Below are positions 1 through 10,645 of a stretch of 64,000 bases of DNA, piece by piece. Where the stretch lies: contig NC_092680.1 of NCBI RefSeq assembly GCF_964355755.1, forward strand, positions 8,099,001-8,163,000, in the 5' to 3' direction. The notes below the pieces were generated by a model, which was not told the DNA's origin, did no database searches, and saw only the letters and a list, made by a program, of their open reading frames with translations. Position numbers and translations under genes: made by a program. Position 1 is the stretch's first letter, and each line of letters begins with the position of its first letter. This DNA comes from Antedon mediterranea (lineage: Eukaryota; Echinodermata; Crinoidea; Comatulida; Antedonidae).

Positions 1-1851
1 GTCCAAGTAAGAAATCAAACAGTAGATCTGATTCGATGTAGTAAATCTGACTTCGAAAATAAAATAGCAATTGAGATCAAATCTAATGAAAAGTCTTTTT
101 GGAGGTATCTCAGTTCTCAGATCAATATAAAGTCTGGTATACCCAACTTAACCGATAGTAATGGAAGGCATGTGTCTGATGACAAGGATAAGGCTGAGTT
201 GCTAAACACGTTTTTTAGTAGTGTATTTGTCGATGAAAATTTTTCGAATGTACCGGCTATTGATGACATTTCAGAGGATTTTTTATCTCAAGTTGACTTT
301 CCTTGTGACGAAATCTTAAATATTTTATCAACGTTGAATATTACTAAAACAGCTGGACCTGATGGTATTCACCCACGCATCTTAGTCGAACTAAAGGATA
401 TCATTTGCTATCCCCTCCATATTATTTTTACGAAATTGTTTCAAGAAGGAGCCGTCCCTAATAGTTGGAAACGGGCTACAGTGGTACCGATTTTTAAAAA
501 AGGAGTGAAGTCTGACCCAAGCAACTATAGACCTGTGAGTTTAACTTCGGTAGTTGGTAAAATTATGGAGAGAATTATCAGGAAGGAATTATTGGACTTT
601 CTTGAACATCACTCACTTATTTGTTATGAGCAATTTGGTTTCCGGCAAGGTCGTTCTTGTGCTTTACAATTACTTGATGTTCTTGAAAACTGGTTTTCTT
701 ATTTTGATAATCAGGATTGTTTTGATTGTATCTACCTTGACTACAAGAAGGCTTTCGATAGTGTGCCTCATCATAGACTCCTTCTGAAAATGAGTGCATT
801 GGGTATTAGAGGTAAACTTCTAAAATGGTTTCAAGAATTTCTTAACGATAGACAACAACGGGTTAGTGTCAATGGATGTGTTTCAGATTGGGCTGATGTT
901 CGTAGTGGTATCCCGCAAGGAAGCGTCGTTGGACCTGTTCTTTTCATTATGTTTATAAATGATTTACCTTCTGTTATTTCTTCCTCTGTACGCATGTTTG
1001 CAGATGATACTAAATTGTATAGAGTAGTTAACACTGTGAATGATGCTCAAGTTCTACAAGAAGATTTAGAGAAAGCATGTGACTGGTCTGACAAATGGCA
1101 ATTACCTTTTAACGAGGGTAAGTGCAAAGTAATGCACTTTGGGAAGAAAAACAACAAACATCTGTATGCCATGCGTGGTTTCTTATTGAATGAAGTTGAT
1201 CATGAAAAAGACCTCGGTGTTACTATTGACTCTAAACTTGTTTTTAATGTACATGTGGCAGATGTAGCAATGAGAGCAAATCGGAAGTTGGGCATGGTAT
1301 ATCGAGCTTTCAAGTTTTTAAATATGGATGGGTTTCTTCGTTTATATAAAGCTATTATTCGTCCGACCTTGGAATACTGCAACGTTGTTTTTAACTCGCT
1401 ACATTGTAAGGAGGAAGACCTATTGGAAAAAGTCCAAGAACGTGCCACCAAGCTTATTTTTTCCATTCGTCATTTACCTTATTCAGAAAGGCTGAAAATT
1501 CTCAACCTACCTACTCTCGCATACAGAAGGCAAAGAGCTCATTTGATACAGATTTTTAAAATTTTACATGGAGTGGATAGTATTTCTGCTGATTCTTTTT
1601 TTGAGCGTGATGAAGATGTTAGAACACGTGGTCATTCTTTTAAATTAAAATTTAAGTTCTCACGCACAAATTGGATGAGGGACTCATTTGGTCGAAAAGC
1701 TATTATATTATGGAATTCGTTATCGGAGGATGTAGTAGCTTCAAGATCAACCAATCAATTTAAGTCCGGTCTTGAACGGGCATGGTCCAACCACCCTCTT
1801 AAATTTGCGCCATATTCAAGAGTTGATGTAATTATCAAGAGGGGCTTATAG
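1..1851 (+). CDS. LINE reverse transcriptase, CR1-like clade, 5' end outside the window
   Basis: This is the C-terminal part of a non-LTR retrotransposon polyprotein. The frame is open from base 1, so the endonuclease and N-terminus lie upstream. Reverse transcriptase landmarks run in order: TAGPDGIHPRIL, then SNYRPVSLTS, YLDYKKAFDSVPHHRLL, SGIPQGSVVGPVLF, and the catalytic FADD box at 997-1008. The C-terminal region has YSERLKILNLPTLAYRRQR, a pattern common in CR1/L2/Rex-type elements. No stop or frameshift interrupts the 616 codons, so the copy looks recent. It copies element RNA into DNA at the target. Clade assignment beyond CR1-like is uncertain without a tree. Confidence 0.93.
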   Translation, partial: VQVRNQTVDLIRCSKSDFENKIAIEIKSNEKSFWRYLSSQINIKSGIPNLTDSNGRHVSDDKDKAELLNTFFSSVFVDENFSNVPAIDDISEDFLSQVDFPCDEILNILSTLNITKTAGPDGIHPRILVELKDIICYPLHIIFTKLFQEGAVPNSWKRATVVPIFKKGVKSDPSNYRPVSLTSVVGKIMERIIRKELLDFLEHHSLICYEQFGFRQGRSCALQLLDVLENWFSYFDNQDCFDCIYLDYKKAFDSVPHHRLLLKMSALGIRGKLLKWFQEFLNDRQQRVSVNGCVSDWADVRSGIPQGSVVGPVLFIMFINDLPSVISSSVRMFADDTKLYRVVNTVNDAQVLQEDLEKACDWSDKWQLPFNEGKCKVMHFGKKNNKHLYAMRGFLLNEVDHEKDLGVTIDSKLVFNVHVADVAMRANRKLGMVYRAFKFLNMDGFLRLYKAIIRPTLEYCNVVFNSLHCKEEDLLEKVQERATKLIFSIRHLPYSERLKILNLPTLAYRRQRAHLIQIFKILHGVDSISADSFFERDEDVRTRGHSFKLKFKFSRTNWMRDSFGRKAIILWNSLSEDVVASRSTNQFKSGLERAWSNHPLKFAPYSRVDVIIKRGL

Positions 1852-1935
1852 GCATAGCCTAGCCTCGACTCCGGACCCAGCATTGCTGAGCTCCGGAAAC
1901 AAGTAAACAAGTAAACAAGTAAGTAAACAAGTAAT
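1852..1935 (+). mobile_element. 3' end of the CR1-like LINE: hairpin plus 8-bp repeat tail
   Basis: Directly after the stop codon lies CTCCGG...CCGGAG-type stem sequence (about 1,869-1,898). It is followed by tandem AACAAGTA units to about 1,935. CR1-type LINEs end in short tandem repeats and not poly(A), and a 3' hairpin is a plausible reverse-transcriptase recognition site. There is no AATAAA, which agrees with this ending style. Confidence 0.7.
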
Positions 1936-2820
1936 AGCCTACTGTAGGCCTAGTTTAGATTAGTAGTAGTACTAGTAGTAGTAGGCCTGCCTATACTAAC
2001 TTAACTATCATTCATATTCATAGTAACTAGGCCTAGGCCTAGCCTAGTAGTAGCTAGAGAGTACTAGCCTATTATTATTATTAGGCCTACTAATAACAGT
2101 GCACTGTAAGGTATATTAAAGAAAAGTGGTATGGTTAGAGAAAACTGGCAAAATGCTAGGCCGAGTGTGATGGGCCGCCCATTCATGTGTCAGCTCGACC
2201 ACCACCGGGCACTGATACTAGGCCTAGGCCTAGCAGTATAAAATATAGGCCTAGCCTCTAGGGTAGGGCCTAGCCTAGAGGGCCTAGCTAGCTTGCATAT
2301 TTGTCGTTCTAAATGTAGGAGATACAGTAATACATCGTTCGGATAACAAAATATTTGTAATTTGATACTTAAATATTCATCATGAACATAATGTTCATAC
2401 TTACCTATAAAATTGAACAAGTACGCAATATTGTTTGCTTAATAAGCCTATAACTACACAACATTCCAACAGCTATTTCTTCTGCTGTCCATTTTTTCCA
2501 AATTAAAAGTAAGCGCTTTTGGGATATTTAAACGATTAGCCAATCAAAATTACTGACCGTACCGAAGGTCATAAACAATAACCAATCAAATTCAATTTAG
2601 TTGCCACCATTTTTTAATTTGTAAAAACATTTGGTGTGTGTGCAAAAAAGAGGAAAGAAAAGAAACAATTTGTAATTATAACGGTAAAAAAACATTAGGG
2701 TTATTGCGTTTTGTAAATAAAATGTATTTAATATTAATAAGCTTGGGGCATAGGCCTAGGCCCTACTAGCCTAGGCTAGTCTTTTTAGGCTTACCTAGTA
2801 GGTAGGCAACTTACTTACTG
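1936..2820. other. Gene-free stretch, AGGCCTA-rich
   Basis: Runs of TAGGCCTAG and its rearrangements dominate 1,950-2,290 and 2,740-2,800. The rest is plain AT-rich sequence. No coding exon with splice signals was seen on either strand. Confidence 0.6.
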
Positions 2821-2861
2821 TACTCCGGACCCAGCACCGCTGAGCTCCGGAGACAAGTACT
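2821..2861 (+). mobile_element. Solitary copy of the LINE 3' hairpin end
   Basis: The sequence from CTCCGGACCCAGC to GAGCTCCGGAGACAAGTA repeats the 3' end of the LINE at 1,869-1,905 with few differences and without any RT coding sequence. It is best read as an extremely 5'-truncated insertion of the same family. Confidence 0.6.
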
Positions 2862-2873
2862 AGGGGGATCCAG

Positions 2874-3076
2874 TCAAGTCGCCCCATCGCAAAGTCGCCC
2901 CATACAAAGTCGCCCCTTACACAGTCGCCCCATCGCAAAGTCGCCCCAAAACAAAGTCGCCCCGGCACAGTCGCCCCATCGCAAAGTCGCCCCATTACAA
3001 AGTCGCCCCATCGCAAAGTCGCCCCATCGCAAAGTCGCCCCAACGCAAAGTCGCCCCATTGCAAAGTCGCCCCAAA
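2874..3076 (+). repeat. Left subterminal array of GTCGCCCC units
   Basis: About twelve consecutive AAGTCGCCCC(A/T)N-type units of 15-18 bp. The mirror array lies at about 5,004-5,205. Repeated subterminal motifs are typical transposase-binding arrays in DNA transposons, but binding here is inference. Confidence 0.8.
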
Positions 3077-5003
3077 ACGTTAAAAAATAGTTTACAAGTG
3101 CGTAAAATGTTGCAATGATACACAAAATAACACAGAACGTGTAGGCATAGGGGAAGCCCCGCCATGTAGTCTCAGGTCACACGATCGGCACGCACCCCCA
3201 TCAGAGAGGAAGCCCCCGACTAATCACTCCGCGGTCGCACTAACGTGCTAGCTCACCATGAGAGGGAAACCCCTGTAATTACTCCGCCGTTGCCGTTGTC
3301 GCGCTCTACAACGCACCATCTGAAGATGGGGAAACCCCGCCGGAGTTTTTATCGGTTTTAATCATATTGGGTGCGTTTGATATCGATTGCGTTGTTACTT
3401 TGGTCGCGCTAAATGTCGTATACATTATAATGTTTATCCTATTATATACATAATTTGTGTTTAAATTTTTATTTTACAGGTTTTAATGGAGTGATGTGCT
3501 TTTTAAAAATCATTTAAAAAATAGTCCCTAAAAAGATTATCCCTGATTTATAGTTTCGAAAATGTTAATTTAATATGATTTTAAAATTAGTTACCACAGC
3601 CACAATTACGAATCTTTCTTCAACCTACGCGTGGATACCAGCTAATTTTTTAGGATAATATAATAAATGTATAAATGTGTAGTAGGCCTTCGTATAGATT
3701 TACAGTAGTTAAAACAATAACAGTGTTGTAAGACAATAAGTGTTATAGGCTACTTATTGATCATTTTGCATTTATTGACAAGTTATGTGTCTTAATTTTA
3801 TAATGACTTTTCAAAATGAAGAAAAAAAAGGGGATTTCATCGCCGATGTGATTGTTTTACATGCAGGTATTAGTAAAATTAAAACGCGACATTTTGACCA
3901 TGGAAAAACCATCGTACAGTATCGTGTGCGTGTTTTTTAAAAAGGGGAATCCCCGACGGTCAGCAGAAAGACGTAGCAGCTGTGAGGAAACAGATACCAG
4001 AAGGCGCAGCTCCGATTGGATTCAGAGAATGTTTCAGATGGCGAGTCGCCTTTTATTCAACAGCACAATGATCATTTTACTGAAGAAATTCTTTTCAATC
4101 CTTTTGGTTATAGAACATTCTAATTATAATGCCTAATAAATATCCTCTCATATCGGGTGTTTATTTAATTTTAAATTAAACAAGACAGTGAAGAGGCACG
4201 GAATAATACGTACACGGACGTACGACAAATACACACACGCACGTTATCATTTACGACATATAGTGGTGATATGATGCAATTTTATAATGGATATAATGAT
4301 GGGATTGCCTTTCCAGGAGTCTTACAATCAATGTTCACTGTAATACTATGTATATAATAGTAAACTGAATGTTTATAAATAAATTGTTTTACGTAATTTG
4401 TTGCATATAAAATGAAAGACACAGACGTAGCCTACGTTTCCTATAAAATATTTCACATTTAAATAAGTACGTATGTACTGTTAAATGACATTATGCTGGA
4501 TAATACTATATCTTAAACTATGTTTACAAATTGTCATTTTTTAAGCCACACATCTTTCTCATAATACTGACCTGTAAAATAAAATAAAAAATCAATTATT
4601 AATATAGGCCTAATAATAATAATAAATATTCATCGACCAAAGTAAAAATAATCTAGATCGTATAACATCATTTTATCGCGACCGATTTCGAACGCGACTG
4701 ATATCATCGTAAAACTCCGGCGGGGTTTCCCCATCTTCAGATGGTGCGTTGTAGAGTGCGACAAAGGCAACGGCGGAGTAATTACGGGGGTTTCCCTCTC
4801 ATGGTAAGCTAGCACGTTAGTGCGACCGCGGAGTGCGACCGCGGAGTGATTAGTCGGGGCTTCCTCTCTGATATGGGGGTGCGTGCCGATCGTGTGACCA
4901 CCTGAGACTACATGGCGGGGCTTCCCCTTTTATGCCTACACGTTCTGTGTTATTTTGTGTATCATTGCAACATTTTACGCACTTGTAAACTATATTTTAA
5001 CGT

Positions 5004-5205
5004 TTTGGGGCGACTTTGCGATAGGGCGACTTTGTGATGGGGCGACTTTGCGATGGAGCGACTTTGCGTTGGGGCGACTTTGCGATGGGGCGACTTTGCG
5101 ATAGGGCGACTATGTCGGGGCGACTTTGTTTTGGGGCGACTTTGCGATGGGGCGACTGTGTAAGGGGCGACTTTGTATGGGGCGACTTTGCGATGGGGCG
5201 ACTTG
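5004..5205 (-). repeat. Right subterminal array of GTCGCCCC units (inverted)
   Basis: GGGGCGACTTTGCGAT units, the reverse complement of the left array, with similar copy number and a few single-base variants such as GGAGCGACTT. Confidence 0.8.
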
Positions 5206-5215
5206 ACTAGCATCC

Positions 5216-5473
5216 GTACTAGGCTAGGCCTAAGTAAGTAAGTAAAGTAGCTATACTATAGTATTATAGGCCTAGAGCTAGTACTAGGCCAGGCCCTAGT
5301 AGGCTAGGCCTAGCTTCAACAGGAGGACAGGTAGTACCTGTCCTAGCTAGGCATGGAGGCATGATTGTAGGTCCTATTTTATCTAGACTGGGCCATATGA
5401 CTTTATTACTTAGACTAAAGTTTAGTTAGGCCCTAGGGCTAGGTTTGTATGGATTAGGCCTAGCCCTAGGTAG
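5216..5473. repeat. AGGCCTA-rich low-complexity segment
   Basis: A mosaic of TAGGCCTAG, CTAGTAGGCC and GTACTAGG words continues the background that surrounds the upstream element. No gene is seen. Confidence 0.6.
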
Positions 5474-6187
5474 GCCAAGTTGAGCAGCCGCCAAAAAAAC
5501 GTTATTTTCTATGAAACGCCAAATGCTAACTTTCACCGGTGCTCGTTTCTATTTAATATTAGGGATAACGATGTATATTCAAAGTTTATAATATCACGGT
5601 TTTTAGTATATATTATTAAATATTACAATTAAAGAAATAATTATGAAAATCTGACTTGTAGATTCCAAAATATAAGGCCTAAAACATCACTGAAAATGAT
5701 CGTTTTTAGCCAAAAATGCCGTAAACATGTTGCCCCCTCAGGCGGCAGTTGTATGAACTAGCCTACTCCATTTTTCGGTAAAATAATTACATAGATCACC
5801 GTTTTTTATAAAATATTTTGTGTATTAACATTGTAAAATTCAATAAAATATGATATTAAAAGATAGTAGATAAAAAATGATACAGTAATTATTTAACCTC
5901 ATTCGAAGAATATCAATACTCTATTAGTCCTGAGTGAGAGACAACGCAAGTTGAAAAACACGCGAGAAAAATATTATTAAATATGACTACTTTCCTTTGC
6001 TGCGTTGTTATTGCAGTTCAAGCCAACAAAATTGTAGTATGTAATTATAATTATTTATTTTCATGACACAATAAATAAACTTAAAGACCATGAACTTATG
6101 TACTAGGACAAACACTCTAATCACTACGCGAAATGTCGTAAAAGACGCACTGGGCATTTCATAGAAATTACCGGCGGCTCAACTTGT
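5474..6187. mobile_element. ~0.7 kb element with short inverted ends (AAGTTGAGCNGCCG)
   Basis: The left end reads AAGTTGAGCAGCCGCC and continues to TTCTATGAAACGCC. The right end, read in reverse complement, gives AAGTTGAGCCGCCGGTAA and TTTCTATGAAATGCC. The inverted similarity spans about 40 bp. The interior is AT-rich with no ORF of note, so this looks like a MITE or an internally deleted transposon. Target duplications are not clear. Confidence 0.5.
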
Positions 6188-6346
6188 CGGCGGCCCAACC
6201 GGTCATATGCTGTTTGTATTGTATAGGTTAGTAGGGACCTAATCAAGTTAGTAGGCCCTAAAGGCTAAATCATCATATTTTGTTGTTGAATGTTTTATTT
6301 AATTCCTTTAGTTTTAATTCAGTTTACGTCAAAACCAAAAAGAAAG

Positions 6347-8756
6347 ATGGATGTGCTGACCGTCGTTAAACAGCTGAAAACACTTGCTTCCGACCAACGT
6401 AATCGAGAAACCATAGTCAAGGTGATTTATTTATTGTTGAGAATAGATAAAAATGCCTTCTATTTAAAAGAAAAAAGTACAGTATTAAACATTTCAAATC
6501 CAATTTACCATTCATTTTAATATTATTTATTTAATTTTAATTATAGTATTTTTTAGTTCTATGTAATTTGCTTAAAACCAGTTTAACCTCAATGAACCAC
6601 ATCCCAAACTTAGAACCACCACTGTCTCACAACTTTTTTGTTTTGCTTTTTAGGATCAAGGCTGTCTACCAGGACTTGTGCTGTTTTTAGACAACTCTGA
6701 TATTAATGTTGTCATTACAGCCCTTGAAGTAAGACAAAATTGAAGTATAACATTTATTCAATCATTTATTTAAATTGTATCTATTTTGCAATAAGAAAGT
6801 GCTTTTTCCTCTACAGACGTTAATTTTGCTTGCACATTGTTCTAGTAATCGGCCAATCATTCGCTGTGAACTTGGTATGCTAGACAGTTTGGATGCAATT
6901 ATCAACAAGTAATATACTAATACTGTATTTTAATTGTTAAGTTTACTCATTTATAGATGTTTTTGGTGAAAAATGTTATTCTTTTCCTTTCAATCATATA
7001 ACCTTGATAGTTTCCCAGTTATGCAGTTAGTAATAAGATAATGTTAATTTGTATTTACAAGTCTAGATGTTAAACAATATATAGTTTTACAGGTCATACT
7101 CATACCTAGTGTATCCTTTCTCTTTGGTTTATTTTGCCTTGTTGAATATAACAACTCATGAAGATATAATATTGATTATTTATTAATATCTCATGTAGAC
7201 ATGGTTACAGTACCAAAGCAAAAGAGCTTGCAAGAAAGTTGCAGAGTACTATTATGACACAACTAGGTAGTCCTTTACGGGAAAAACAAAATATTACTGA
7301 AAAGAAGTCTACAGCAAAAACAAAACATAGCAGGTATGGTGGAAAGGCATTCATTGCGGGTAACAAGAAATTCAAAGCTATTATTCTTCAGATCAATGGA
7401 CTCGATAACCAGGTCAGCTTTAAATATTTATAATTAATAATAAGGAACTTTCGATTTGTGACGACCTACGACCTATGCATTGTCGTTAGTCATCTCCTGG
7501 ACCTAGAAACCATCAATACTGTACTGTGTTGAGAAATGTAGAGCAAAGAATTGCGTTCCCCTCATATGCTCAACACCTAAGACCTAACTTTTCCTAGGTC
7601 GTCGGTCATCACAATTTGAATGTTCCCATATAACTTTCTTATAACTGTATTAATCGTTTTTATTGTATATCCTGTCATATCACTACCATATTTGAGCATA
7701 TCATTACCATATTTGAGCATATCACTACCATATTTGAGCATATCATTGCCATATTTGAGCATATCATTACCATATTTGGGCACATCACACTTTTTATTGT
7801 CACACACAAGTTTGATAGCGTAGACAGAGCTTAAGGCCTATTTTGTAACAGAACCGTTCAATTGGTTCAAGTTTTCTTCATTACGGTAATGTTCAAGAAA
7901 ACATGCGAAAATCTATATATGTACATCTCTGCAAATGGCATATGTCACCTGTGTTATTGTTACTGTTTCTACTGCCTATGTTCCAATGATAATGATTTCT
8001 CTTACAGGCTTGTAGAAAAATTTGTGAAGATGAACTTTTATTGATCAAGGGAGTGATCAGTTTCACCTTTGACATGCAACATAAACGGTGCACTTTGAGA
8101 ACTAAAAAAGACTTACAACCTGCGGTAAATTCTGACACCCCTATTATGGTGACACTTTGTTGGATCGTGAATTTGTCCCCTTCAATAGGGATTCAATTTT
8201 TGAAAAAAAAATTATTTAATATAATATATTCAATATGAAATAAAATTTAAAATAATTATAATAATTATTAAAATAATACTTATATTACTTGGATAGTATC
8301 AGTATATATTCATCCCTCATGGGGCAATTAATGGAAGATAGAGATGTATGACATCATCCTACAATAAAAAGTACAAATTGAATATTCATGACTATAAAGT
8401 ATTTTAGAAATATTGTTTGTTTGTTGATATGTGTTATATTACATCTTGTGGTTTTTTTCAACATGGCTTACTATCATTTTCAGGTTATTGTTGCTGCTAT
8501 TGCAAAAACTAAAATTATGCGTGCTGAGCAAATAATCAAGAATGAGCACGGGGAAGAAGTGACATTGACATTCGGTGCTAATCCAGCGACGATGAACAAA
8601 GAAAATGTCCATTTGCCTGCATATCTACCAGAAGAAGATAGTCCATTGCGAGGATTGGATAAAGCTGTAACTCGCATTGATAAGCAAGGTGATGGAGATG
8701 GCAGAGGATGGTTATCTTCAGCTGCTAGCTTCATTAGTACTAACTTCTACTGGTGA
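6347..8756 (+). CDS. ARMC1: Armadillo repeat-containing protein 1
   Basis: Six coding exons: 6347-6421, 6654-6728, 6817-6908, 7199-7412, 8008-8124, 8484-8756. They sum to 846 nt (281 aa); the vertebrate protein has about the same length. The start MDVLTVVKQLKTLASD lines up with the N-terminal ARM region of ARMC1, followed by DQGCLPGLVLF and ELGMLDSLDAII. The second half has the heavy-metal-associated-like fold region (IKGVISFTFDMQHKRCTLRT). The end, SSAASFISTNFYW, matches the conserved ARMC1 C-terminus closely. ARMC1 is a mitochondrial/cytosolic protein linked to mitochondrial distribution and the MICOS/SAM bridging complex. An upstream non-coding exon is likely because acceptor-like sequence precedes the ATG. 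Confidence 0.93.
7455..7613. repeat. Imperfect inverted repeat in ARMC1 intron 4
   Basis: TTGTGACGACCTACGACCT on the left is mirrored by CCTAGGTCGTCGGTCATCACAA on the right. This is a small MITE-like palindrome with no coding content. Confidence 0.45.
7670..7834. mobile_element. TTAA-type MITE, partial copy, with amplified internal units
   Basis: The right end GTTTGATAGCGTAGACAGAGC followed by TTAA matches the six other copies in the window. The left end is missing. The internal CATATCACTACCATATTTGAG unit is amplified to about five tandem copies, which creates spurious repeat ORFs on both strands. Confidence 0.6.
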
Positions 8757-8995
8757 TATTCTGTGTACAAAAACTTTATTCACACTTGTGTTGTATTACT
8801 GAGAGATGAGATTTTTTATAAACACCAATTTTTTAAGGTGAAATTGAACTAGTCCAATAACTGTCAATTTGTTAAGGATACATTTCTTAAGGAAACGATT
8901 AAATATCAAAGATGACTATATACAGCTCTAAATCATTATCATATGTTTACAGGGTTTATGACATTCTATCACAAATGGAACACATTACATGATTT

Positions 8996-9001
8996 AATAA
9001 A
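8996..9001 (+). terminator. Candidate polyadenylation signal of ARMC1
   Basis: AATAAA about 240 bp after the ARMC1 stop codon, followed by AT-rich sequence. It is the first such hexamer downstream of the gene on this strand. Confidence 0.5.
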
Positions 9002-10603
9002 AGTGTATTATTAAAGCATGGATGAATTTATAAACTGATTCCTATGGTATATTAGTCTTCATTAAGTTGAGTTAAGAGTAAAAAAACTGATCCTTTTGTT
9101 CTTTCTTCAAGTTTTTAACAGTACTTTAATTATCTGAAATTTAGTAATTTAGGGAGGAACTAAATTGTTCTGGTCTGTCTGGTTTTAGCCTTGATACACC
9201 TTTTCGTAATGGTTGTGCATTCCTTAAACACATGTTATGATGATATTATAATCAATGATATAATATAAAATGCACAACTTATTACTGTATATACAGTACT
9301 GATTTTATACTACTAAACCTCTAAAGAGGTACTTGAACAAAATCATATTGTATAGGTTTCTTGTATTTTCGATTCGATGGCTGCTAAAAATGCTGTTCTC
9401 TATTTCCCTATTGAAATGAAACATACATTTTATAAAGGTCTGTCAAAAAAAAAGACAAACATGTGTATTTATTTTATAATTACACTATTGTAACATGTAC
9501 ACTTTATTGTGAAGATGCACACAGATGCTTGTAAATAAACTTCAATGAGATATATGCAGCTATTAATCTGATTTGATTCCTTATTTTCAAATACCGGTTT
9601 AGCAAAAGTAGCTACTGTAAGTATTGCTATAGTTTCACCCTCGCGTAAAATTCCGATTTGCTCTGTTTTCTGTGTCACAATGACCCTAATTTTATTTGTT
9701 ATAAATCCCATTTCTACTTTGTTTACTTTTTAAAATAACAGGTACTTGTTGTCTATTGAACCTTTCAGTAAGATTTGTTAATTAAACTCCAGCTGTTAGT
9801 TTATTACTTTTAGGTTTATTCATGTGTATATTACGACAAAAGACTAAAAGGATACAATAGACGATCACGTTAATTCGCGCGTGTAATATGATTACATATA
9901 ATGCTAATGACACACGCCGTACGCGTGGTACGAATTAGGCACACATGTACGATGGCTTCGTAATCAAAGTGTCGCCACCCTTTTCGTAGTTCAAGAGGCC
10001 TATTACGTCAACACCACATACCATTATTATTATTATTGTGTAATAGATCTTAAACTCACTAATACAATTAGCAATATTTTCGAAATTCATAGTTTTTTAT
10101 ATAAAATAGTATAAATATTCTATAATGAGTTATGAATTCCGTTATTACTTGTGGCGAGAGCAGAGATTACAAAAAAAAAATCATTGATTTTCATTTTTAA
10201 TATAAGATTGTTAATTAATCATTATTGTTTACAGAGTTATATAATATCTGTGCCCAAAGTACAGTCGGAGGAGGGATAATTACATCTCACTGGTCTGAGA
10301 TTATTCAGGTACAATCGAGGAACATCTATTATTACTGTTCATTAGTGACATCGATCCATACATTGAATAAGTTTACACGGGTTCTCCTTCAACCGTTCGC
10401 ACCATTGTTTGCTAAACAAGACGGACATTTCGTCATGTAAGCGCACGTATCGACTTTCGTCAAAGACCGTTGTTCTCCAGAAACAAAACCGTCCTTTCTT
10501 GAACACTGTTGATGCGTGCTTATTGGGCTTATGGCTACCACTAGATTTAGACTATTATCCGATGCTGCCAGTGGGCATCGTTCTTGCCGCAGACAAAGTT
10601 CTT
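9002..10603. other. Intergenic stretch without recognised genes
   Basis: Simple AT-rich sequence. Short ORFs here lack family resemblance. An acceptor-like site and a donor-like site bracket 10,234-10,309, but the encoded peptide is not recognisable and no frame links it to the next gene. Confidence 0.5.
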
Positions 10604-10611
10604 TATATAAA
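10604..10611 (+). promoter_or_regulatory. Candidate TATA box of the first SRCR receptor gene
   Basis: TATATAAA lies 35 bp before the ATG at 10,646, which would give a very short 5' UTR. Position and sequence fit a TATA box, but the start site itself is not shown. Confidence 0.4.
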
Positions 10612-10645
10612 CTTTAACAGTATTTTAAATGGGTGTTTATAAATT

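Larger units (their letters stand above)
2864..5215. mobile_element. DNA element with ~0.5 kb terminal inverted repeats carrying GTCGCCCC arrays
   Basis: Bases 2,864-3,345 recur in inverted orientation at about 4,712-5,215. The outer ~200 bp of each arm is a tandem array of 15-18 bp units around AGTCGCCCCATCGCAAA. The inner ~270 bp is unique inverted sequence (for example CCGCCATGTAGTCTCAGGT on the left). Possible 7-bp target duplications GTACTAG lie at 2,857-2,863 and 5,216-5,222, but this word is common in the local AGGCCTA background. The interior (3,350-4,700) has only a 94-codon ORF at 3,852-4,136 that I do not recognise. No transposase is visible, so this is probably a non-autonomous element. 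Confidence 0.8.

Noticed and set aside
2795-3125. Repeat ORFs reading WGDFAMGRLC on the minus strand
   Set aside because: Shadows of the GTCGCCCC array inside the transposon arm. There is no start context or family.
7577-7823. Repeat ORFs on both strands (KYGNDMLKYG / YLSISLPYLS)
   Set aside because: Products of the amplified internal unit of the MITE in ARMC1 intron 4.
10225-10440. 71-codon ORF with acceptor- and donor-like borders upstream of the first SRCR gene
   Set aside because: The peptide is not recognisable and has no phase-compatible link to the signal-peptide exon. It is possibly 5' UTR.
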